A stretch of 64,000 nucleotides of DNA from NCBI GenBank assembly GCA_022835595.1, contig BQUP01000005.1, forward strand, positions 1,483,501 through 1,547,500. Reading direction: 5' to 3'. Of this stretch, positions 56,908 to 64,000 are shown one piece after another. The DNA comes from Cystobasidium ongulense (taxonomy: Eukaryota > Basidiomycota > Cystobasidiomycetes > Cystobasidiales > Cystobasidiaceae). The position numbers and the translations under genes are program-made. Position 1 is the stretch's first letter. Each line of letters begins with the position of its first letter. The notes under the pieces are model-generated. The model ran no database searches, had not been told where the DNA came from, and saw only the letters and a list, made by a program, of their open reading frames with translations.

Positions 56908-59900
56908 CTACACCTTGAGCGATAAGAAAAGCTTGGTTTCTTGCTGGGATAGCTTCCAGCCTGAGCCAGCTGAGAGGTCCTCCGCGTCGGTCGCCTATGC
57001 ATCGGGCGGATGGAACACAAGTAGAGCAAACATGAGTTAGTTAATTCCAACTTTTACCGCAGTACAGTACTAGCACCGTTTGGAGATACTGTGTTGTCTT
57101 TGAAAAACCTAAACTTACCGTTTCTACGCTCAATAACATCGAGATCTGATGTAGTCTAGCAAAGCTATCTCTTAATACCGAAACACCATAGGGAGTTTGA
57201 TTTGAAAGGAATGAGTTCACTCCTCTTAGGTCTTTATCAAATCTAAGAGCTCCAAAATTCTCTCCTAGGAATTCATCATCATCATTTTCTCCTCCACTAC
57301 GCCCATTATTCGTCGTATTCGTAGCGGTGGTAGCATTAGGACTACCAAATCTCATTGATTTGATTTGATTTTCCCATAATCTAGCCAAAACATTTATAGC
57401 AAGAGTAAAAATAAATTGATAATTATTCGAAGTAAATGATTCTTTATAAGGTTCAACTAGATTTTCCCAATTTTTAATAAATCTCTTTCTAAATAAATCT
57501 TGATATTCTAATTCATTATAACTTTCTTCATCTAATAAATAAGTTATATCTTTATAACATTCTGTAAGTAGAGGTCTTAGACGGGGTCGAATGAGTTGGT
57601 TAAAGAGCTGATCTAGGCCGGACTGTTGGAAAATTCAATCGCAACATTAGAATTGCTGTATCCATAGCACATGTGAAGTGCAGGGCTGACATACCTTGAG
57701 AATGACTCTATATCGCTCTTGTAAAGATAGTATATTCTCAAGTGCTAAGCGAGCATCTTCAAACTCTTGATCCAGGAAGTATGATTGTCCAAGAACGTTC
57801 CTATCCAACTGCTCTTCCGTCACTCGGACGAGATATTCTGCAGCCACATCGAGATCATTGGCATATACCTGTTCGAATCGAGTCAGCATTCATGATTGTC
57901 AATCTCATAAAGGTCGTCGAGAAAGGAAGCTGCTCACTATGAAACTTTGCCGCGCTTGCGCTTCTTCCTTCTGTCGAGCACTTTGTGCCGTACTCGTGAT
58001 ACCACTCCAAACATTATCCATCCTCTTCTTCAAAATATCACCAAAGTCCTTTTCCATTATACTCTTTATCTCGGCACACATTCGTTTATGAGTAGAACAA
58101 GAAGAAGTAGCTACCAACCTCTGTAGGACTTTCTTAAGGATGAAAAAAGTATCATCGAGTGAAGATGATATAAATGGTTTATTGTATAAATCAGCTTCGT
58201 CTAATTGATGTGCTTTTTCTACGCTTGAACGGAGATACCACAGCTCCAACGGTTCGTAGACTGTCAATAGCTCCCGCTGTAAGTTCGCTCGGAAAGATGA
58301 TCGTTCCATTATTGGTAGCTCGGCTCGACTTGCCCTTGAATCACTTAATCCGCTTGGCACAAGCTCGCTGCTGCCTGCATTTGGCGTTTGGAAATTGAGC
58401 CCTGGGTCTGGCGACCCGCCTATTTGAGGACTAGCAAGCAATCGATGACTCGATGGTGGTGCGACTTCATCTTCCGACTGCAAAGCGAGTGTTAGCCTTA
58501 TACAAGTCGGGTAAGACACGTGAATCAATAGGCGTACCACCAGTCGACCATACATGAAGCGTCTGTAAAGCTCCCACCGACCACTCATCTGAGATAATTC
58601 AGACAACAAGGCATCTATTTCCCTCGGGTCCACATTTTCCTCGTCCGCATGGGCTGGCTGAGCGTTACCACTCCCAAGTGTAGCCTGCCTTGACAATTGT
58701 TGATACGGCCTCTTTAGTGCAGCCACGCCAACCGCTTGAGTAGACTGCGGCGGAGCATGTAAACTTGAAAGAAAAGGATATCGATACCGTTGCGTTTCTT
58801 GTATTTTCCGACTAGTTCGTCGTTCTTCTGCCCATTGACTCAGTATCGCATTTGCTTGCTTATCACATTCTTCTTGTAATCTCGCTGCTACGGTAACCAT
58901 TTTCCCTGAGCCATAGTACTTCTCCACTACAGGTTGATGTTGCGAAATGATGATTGCGATTTGCTCGAACAGAGGCGTCAATAGCGAGGCGAAGAAGGTG
59001 GGTGATGACGCTACGTGTGTGAAATAAATGTTAGGTATAGTACCAATACTGTCGAGCAACACAACTTGCCCTGCTGCTGGAGCGATCCCTTCGAACGGTT
59101 ACTGACTATACTCGTAACGAAAGTCGCGTATGCGTCGAGTCCTTCCTGCTCGGCCGCTATCATAGGGAACAGCTTGAAGTATCTGTTGTGGAGCGCGAGG
59201 GATAAGTCTCGAGACAAGTAATGATTAGGCTAGGACAGAGACTCGCCTGCTAGTATTAGCTTCGTCGCGCTCCGAGCTGGCCTTCTCAAACTCTCGTAGG
59301 AAGGTCTGCAGTAAAGAACTCCGGAAGTCGTCAATCGCTTGAGCTGGAACTAAAGGTAATTCCCCAGTCGGCTGGCGAGGTCAAACAAAGACAATGTCGG
59401 GTGAGTGTCAAGCAGAGCATACTGATATCATTTATTTCTCACAACTACAGATTCGGCGAATGCACTGGTAGTGATAGCCTTGTCGACTGCCATAGCACGC
59501 TGTAGATTGCGAGTTGCAGTTTCCCAGTCTCTTCGGTCGACAGACGCAGCCAGAGTAGCCAAGGATGTCTAGCGTTGGGTTTGCGAGTTAGTCGTGCATA
59601 CCACCCTCATCGACCTTCTCTCCAGGTCCGCTCACTTGAAGATCCTGGACTGCCTGGACCATGTCAATCGACTGCATTACGCGCGACTGTAGACCGAACG
59701 GCAACAGCAGGGAGGATGCCAGTCAGCTCAGATAGCCTCATGGCCTGATATGAATGCAACTGCCCACCTGCTCGAGATCCAGCTGTCTGACCTTGCCGCT
59801 GATTCTCTCTGCAACGTCGGCAGTGTCGTCTATCCTGCGCGCCAGCTCGCCAGCTTCGAGCTGGACCTGCTCCACGACCGGCCTGACGCTGTCTATCCTG

Positions 59901-60085
59901 TCCAGCAGCGTCTCGAGCATCGCGCGGTCCGCCATCATCGCCGACAGGTCCTCGTCTATCCGCGACTCTTCAGCTTCGAGCTCTCGCAGCGCTGCCAATA
60001 TCGCGCCCGGCGCATCCAGCGCGGAGGGCTGCACAAGTCCAGCTGTGCTCGCGTCTTCCTCCATGGCTGGACTGAGCACACTCAT
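56908..60085 (-). CDS. COG4: conserved oligomeric Golgi complex subunit 4
   Basis: Lobe A subunit of the COG tether for retrograde intra-Golgi vesicles. Starts MSVLSPAMEEDASTAG at 60085. The N-terminal coiled coil has LAALRELEAEESRIDEDLSA and VVEQVQLEAGELARRIDDTA, followed by SRVMQSIDMVQAVQDLQTSL. The conserved middle is YFKLFPMIAAEQEGLDAYAT, then FVTSIVSNRSK. The second half has ELWYLRSSVEKAHQLDEADL, DDTFFILKKVLQRLVATSSC and LSLQERYRVILKSGLDQLFN. The last exon, starting ATDAEDLSAGSGWKLSQQET, supplies the family C-terminus KLFLSLKV. About nine exons. Family call is firm; some exon edges are approximate. Confidence 0.88.
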
Positions 60086-60289
60086 CTTCAGACCGGGGGC
60101 CTCAGTGTGCATGCATGCGGATGTATTGGGAGATAGGATGTTACAGAAGCAAGCGACCCCGGTGAGCTGGGTTCTCCAGCAGTACTCGCCGGAAAGCACG
60201 TGCCAGAGTATAGTAATTTACATTATTTTGTCTGAAGCTTGCAACGCTGATCCTAGCATACCCTTGTACCGCACAGCCGTGTGTAGTGA

Positions 60290-61110
60290 CTACTCCTGCC
60301 CTTCCGCCTGCATCTGCTTCTCTATCGATCTCGCCATTTGCATGCCTTGCACGACATGCTGCATCAAGCTTTCGCTCAGCTTGACGGGCCCATTCGAGGA
60401 AACCAGGCTGCACAGGAGCACGACGATAAGCGATAGTATATTCTGAAAAAACCTCGGCAAACTGGCTTACCGGTAAGTGTCGCCTTCTTCGTAATGCCCG
60501 TCTAGAAGTTTACCGTCATCGCACAGTACACTGGCAATAATGTCTTCGGGCTCCCCAGCTCTATGCAGGCCAGGTAGATTTCGTTCATCTAGAACTCACA
60601 GCATCAGCTATTTGTATACTATCATCTGCCTATCATCTTTCGCCCACCTATAATGTGAATGAACCCTTCTCCACGCGAAACAGCTGAAGTCTGTAAGCCA
60701 GGGTCTTGCGTGTAGACATTTCTCAGTATCTCGTGTATCATTCTTCTCCCATCTGGATTCTCTTCAAAAGTCCGCGGCGTGACATTGTGTCCTTTATTGA
60801 AGCCTAGTACAGTTGGCGAGCTTTCGAACAGCGGTGGCTCAGGCAGGAAAGATAGCGCGTATTGATCTGACGATTCCTTCAAGGGATGTAGGAATAGCGA
60901 AGGTCGGTCTTTGACTCGCATCGACTGTGATTTTGACGACTGGAACCGTTGCTGCTGCTGTTCTCGGTTCTGAAATTGTCTCCGTCCAAACCTGGCTGAA
61001 AGGCCGGCATTGACAGTCGAAGGTCCAGCTAGCGTATTGAAAGACGCAGCTCTGCGCGATGAATGCAAACACATGCGACATGATGGTCCAGAGAAGTTGA
61101 TGAAATTCAT
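60290..61110 (-). CDS. conserved-looking unknown, probable mitochondrial protein
   Basis: Not recognised. Three exons (60648-61110, 60471-60588, 60290-60407) sum to 232 codons in one frame. The first 60 residues are Arg/Ser/Ala-rich with few acids (RRAASFNTLAGPSTVNAGLS), like a mitochondrial presequence. The middle ALSFLPEPPLFESSPTVLGF and FEENPDGRRMIHEILRNVYT looks globular. The last part is RAGEPEDIIASVLCDDGKLL and SSNGPVKLSESLMQHVVQGM. A C-terminal helix ends QMQAEGQE. It lies between COG4 and URI on the same strand. Confidence 0.65.
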
Positions 61111-61429
61111 GTTGATGCTATGTTGGTCATGAGAAAGTCAACGCAGGTCAAAAGCAAAGCTCAGTCGGCACCGACGATGTTCTTTTCGCCACCGACGAAG
61201 TACTTGAGTCCATCGAAAATTATAGATCTTGTGCAAAGCAATGTCGCTGGGTTGGGGCAACGCAGAGGTGGTTTTGGAGGCAAGTATGACCTTTCAGGCT
61301 GTGCCCATTTCTGTCAGGCAATGACCGGTAGGAACACTTTTGCTGTAATCCTCTATGACGATGAAACGGCAACTAGCAATCCGTGCCCAACTACTCTCTT
61401 TGCATAACGAGGTGTCAAGCTTAGACAAG
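61111..61429. other. spacer between two minus-strand genes
   Basis: This 319-nt interval separates the URI stop from the next start. No gene or RNA is seen. Confidence 0.45.
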
Positions 61430-63573
61430 CTATGTATTGCCTGAACGTGCAGACCTGAATCTAGATACACGCTTCGGCTGCTCAGCTGGCGGTGAAGTAG
61501 GTTTCTCTATAACGCCAGCAGGTGAAACATCTGTCCTCTTTTCAACCACAGTGTCGCCAATTGGCGGTGCTTCGAAATTTTTGGTCTCTTTGATGGTAGG
61601 GGGTCTCTTCTGATCCATAGGTAGCGGGCTGACTGCCACAGGTGGGGCATCACTCGCCGAAACCACTCTCAAATCTTGCAGTTCTTCACCCGTCTCTAAA
61701 GCTTTGACGTATTTCAAGAACGTTTCCACCTCTTCTTTACTCATGCCTTTAAAGTCATTTGTGCCATGAGCTCCAGCGTCGACATCCTCTTCGTCTTCGA
61801 AAGGTCCTAGACTATCACCTGGCAAAATCGTCTCCGTGACTTCAATGTCTGGAATGACCATCTGAGCTGTATCAAGACGCGATTTGCGAAATCGTGACGG
61901 TCGTTTTTCATTATCATCGTAGCTTTCAACAATGGGTAATCCACCTTTCTCATACTCGGTAAGTCCGGGCTGTCGTTTCGCGAAATCCAAAAACACAAAT
62001 GCAATTCTTTAGTACGAATCATTGCTGCTGGACATTAGTTCAATTTGCTTACCTCGTCGAATGCATCTTGCTCGCGAGTACCGCCCAATGGCCCTGTACC
62101 AACACCTGCGCCGAGCGCGTGCCGTTTAGCATGATATTCCATTGCAGCTTCTCGCATGGCAAGGATGTCATCTATGTGCGTGTTGTCGTCGTCACTGTCT
62201 TCGGCCATGTCGTAATCGTCAAGATAGTCTGGGTCATCACTGTCGTCCAGATCGTCATATTCATACGCATCTCCGCCATTCGTCGCTGCCGCCGTATCCT
62301 GATACCGTTCCGCTGACTGATCTACAGAATCTTGGTTCATAGCACGTGCTTTTCCTTTAAAAGTGGCAGCTATCGGTGTACCGCGCAATTGTCTCGGCAA
62401 ATATGCTGACAAGTCCACTTTCTTGGGTTCTGCACCATCAAATTCCGCTGCGATGTCGTATCTTGATCTTTTGTTCGCTGAGCGTTCAGCGGCTGTCAAG
62501 ACAGGTGGAGGTTTGGTTGTGTCTTTGGCTATTATAGTAGGTTTGATAGAGAGATCCGCAAAGCTCGAGGTCATCAAGTCGTTCTTCCGTTGCACTTCGG
62601 CTGTCTGTGCTATCTTGTTCTTCGATAATCCGGCAGATGCAGCTGCCTCTCGAGAGGCTATCACCGGAAGATCTTCTTCGTCAATCTTTGACGGCTGCAG
62701 AGAGCTTCTGGATGGCTCATAATCGTCTTCATGAGCGAAACTGACAGACTTCTTTTGTTTTCTGGGTGATGAGGTGGCAAGAGAGGCGTCTTGACTAGTG
62801 CTCGCAGATTGCTCGGAGACACTGTCGCCGGTTGCTTGCGCCGCGGACGATGAAAGGGGAGGTGACCGGTTGACGGTTGTAGATGTCGGTGCGGTTAAGA
62901 TTTCATCGTCTTCCTCAAATTCTTGTATCTCGACAAATGGAAGACCTTCTTCGTTCAGTAGCTGTAATGTCCATAGGCGATGATCAGTATCTATGCCATA
63001 CACGATAAGTCTCATTACGAAGACGACGCACTTCATAATTTTGGTTCATCCGACCCCCATGAAAACCCATCTCCGAACTGAGAGCTTCTTCGGCTACAGC
63101 TATATCTGCTGTGATTTTGTCCAGCTTCGGCCTGAGATCTGTTGCGTTTTACTCAGCGAAAGTACACACTGTCACGTAAAGAGTGAATACTTACGAGCCT
63201 GTCTCCTCTGAGCCACGCCTCTGGCTTGCTTAGCCGAGTATTCGACCCAGTAGCCTGCGTCGGCCGTGCTTTGATCTTTTTCAAGCGAGTCGCTCTCTGC
63301 ATGCATATCAAAGTGGACCATGACCGTGTTCGTGTTGGTAATGTCTCCCCGCGTATAGGCTAAGCTGGAAGACGATGGAACAGGCACAAGAGCACCCCAT
63401 CTTGGCTCATCTGGGATCTCCTTGAGCTGTTCTTCCAGCTTGACCAGTTTCTGTATGCGCTGCGAGAGCTGGTCTGCTTGGCTGCGCAGGGAGCGCAAGA
63501 GAGCGAGTTGGGGCGTCTGCAGCGGTACCGAGAGAGGCACAAGACGCCCTCGAGTATCATTAGACCGTCCCAT
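61430..63573 (-). CDS. BUD27: URI/Bud27 unconventional prefoldin
   Basis: Cochaperone for assembly of RNA polymerases through Rpb5. Starts MGRSNDTRGRLVPLSV at 63573. The prefoldin coiled coil has LALLRSLRSQADQLSQRIQK, then EIPDEPRWGALVPVP, GDITNTNTVMVHFD, GYWVEYSAKQARGVAQRR and RPKLDKITADIAVAEEALSS. The URI signature LLNEEGLPFVEIQEFEEDD comes next. The long middle is acidic and disordered (YDDLDDSDDPDYLDDYDMAE). The C-terminal part has KGGLPIVESYDDNEKRPSRF, a URI-box-like element, and ends FRSARSGNT. About four exons. Confidence 0.88.
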
Positions 63574-63688
63574 CCCGAAGCTTTTCCTGAATTGGACGAA
63601 GTGAAAGTAAAGCAATGTGGCGACTTTCCTGCATTTAAGTGACTGCTTTCTGGATGCTTCACTTCATCTCTGCACCAACTACGCGTGC

Positions 63689-64000
63689 ATGCCGACAACT
63701 GCTGTCCTCGGTGGAGGCCTCTCTGGACTATGCAGCGCCTACTTCCTGTCGCGCGCCCTCCCTGCGTCCCATCGCATCGTCGTGCTCGAGAAGTCGAAGC
63801 GCTTTGGAGGGTGGATAGAGACTATCCATCGCGAGCAGGACGGCATCACCTTTGAGACTGGACCTAGAAGCATACGCCCTGTCGGCTTGCCTGGCATACT
63901 GACGCTGCAGCTGGTGCGCTCGGTCTCTCTGCCTGCAATGACTTCTGCAGCCTGGAAATTGACAATCTGATCTTCAATCCTAGATCAATGACCTCGGATT
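63689..64000 (+). CDS. HEM14: protoporphyrinogen oxidase, 3' partial
   Basis: Penultimate enzyme of haem synthesis, an FAD enzyme of the mitochondrial inner membrane. Exon 1 is 63689-63913 and exon 2 starts at 63984 and runs off the window. The dinucleotide-binding motif VLGGGLSGLCSAYFLSR is at residue 6. It is followed by VVLEKSKRFGGWIETIH, then FETGPRSIRPVGLPGILTLQ joined to LINDLG, all as in PPOX. Only about 80 residues are visible. Other FAD amine-oxidase-like enzymes are possible, but the GPRSIRPVG block favours PPOX. Confidence 0.85.

Noticed and set aside
57840-57880. tRNA-like B-box gttcgaatcgag
   Set aside because: It lies in the COG4 coding exon (RFEQVYAND), and no A-box or acceptor stem is nearby. 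No tRNA was found in the window.

Overview
This window is nuclear DNA of a fungus, most likely a basidiomycete yeast of the Tremellomycetes type. Genes are packed on both strands and cut by many short introns (mostly about 40-100 nt) with GT..AG ends and CTAAC/CTGAC-like branch sites. Several coding exons are only 5-21 nt long. Gene content is eukaryotic housekeeping. No tRNA or rRNA gene, CRISPR array, prokaryotic operon or intact transposon was seen. The class-level assignment is an inference from gene structure and protein flavour.

Layout. 0-15 kb, all plus strand: AMP deaminase (5' end outside the window), a small NDUFA4/MLRQ-like mitochondrial protein, mitochondrial ribosomal protein bL27, CDP-diacylglycerol synthase, an MMTAG2-domain protein, a mitochondrial-type phospholipid scramblase, a small orphan peptide, and a 16-exon amino-acid permease. 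15-29 kb: a serine carboxypeptidase (minus), a long coiled-coil protein (plus), an orphan PH-domain protein (minus), eIF2B delta (minus), a poorly resolved plus-strand gene, and an arrestin-like protein. 29-49 kb: Hsp110/Sse1 (minus) divergent from the DBP10 RNA helicase (plus), a small Lys/Ser-rich protein, cytosolic lysyl-tRNA synthetase, a small membrane protein, a siderophore-transporter-like MFS protein, a protein with an Sld7-like C-terminus, eIF2 beta, and the ATP synthase gamma subunit. 49-64 kb: an MDR-type oxidoreductase, a membrane-anchored aldehyde dehydrogenase, a SUR7/PalI-family protein, COG4, a conserved-looking unknown, URI/Bud27, and the start of protoporphyrinogen oxidase.

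The genes do not form one pathway. There are loose themes: translation (bL27, eIF2 beta, eIF2B delta, LysRS, DBP10, URI), mitochondria (bL27, NDUFA4-like, scramblase, ATP synthase gamma, PPOX) and membranes or trafficking (CDS1, scramblase, arrestin, COG4, SUR7/PalI, PH protein). Where I resolved the exons of a gene completely, their summed length is an exact multiple of three, which supports those models.

The most unusual signals are these. (1) Two of the longest introns, in the aldehyde dehydrogenase and SUR7/PalI genes, are each largely occupied by a long imperfect hairpin. The arms of the two hairpins resemble each other, suggesting a small intronic foldback family. (2) The Sse1 start codon appears to be split by an intron, followed by a 9-nt exon, with a perfect three-unit heat-shock element upstream. 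(3) Microexons of 5, 7, 9, 13, 14, 15, 16 and 18 nt occur in conserved genes.
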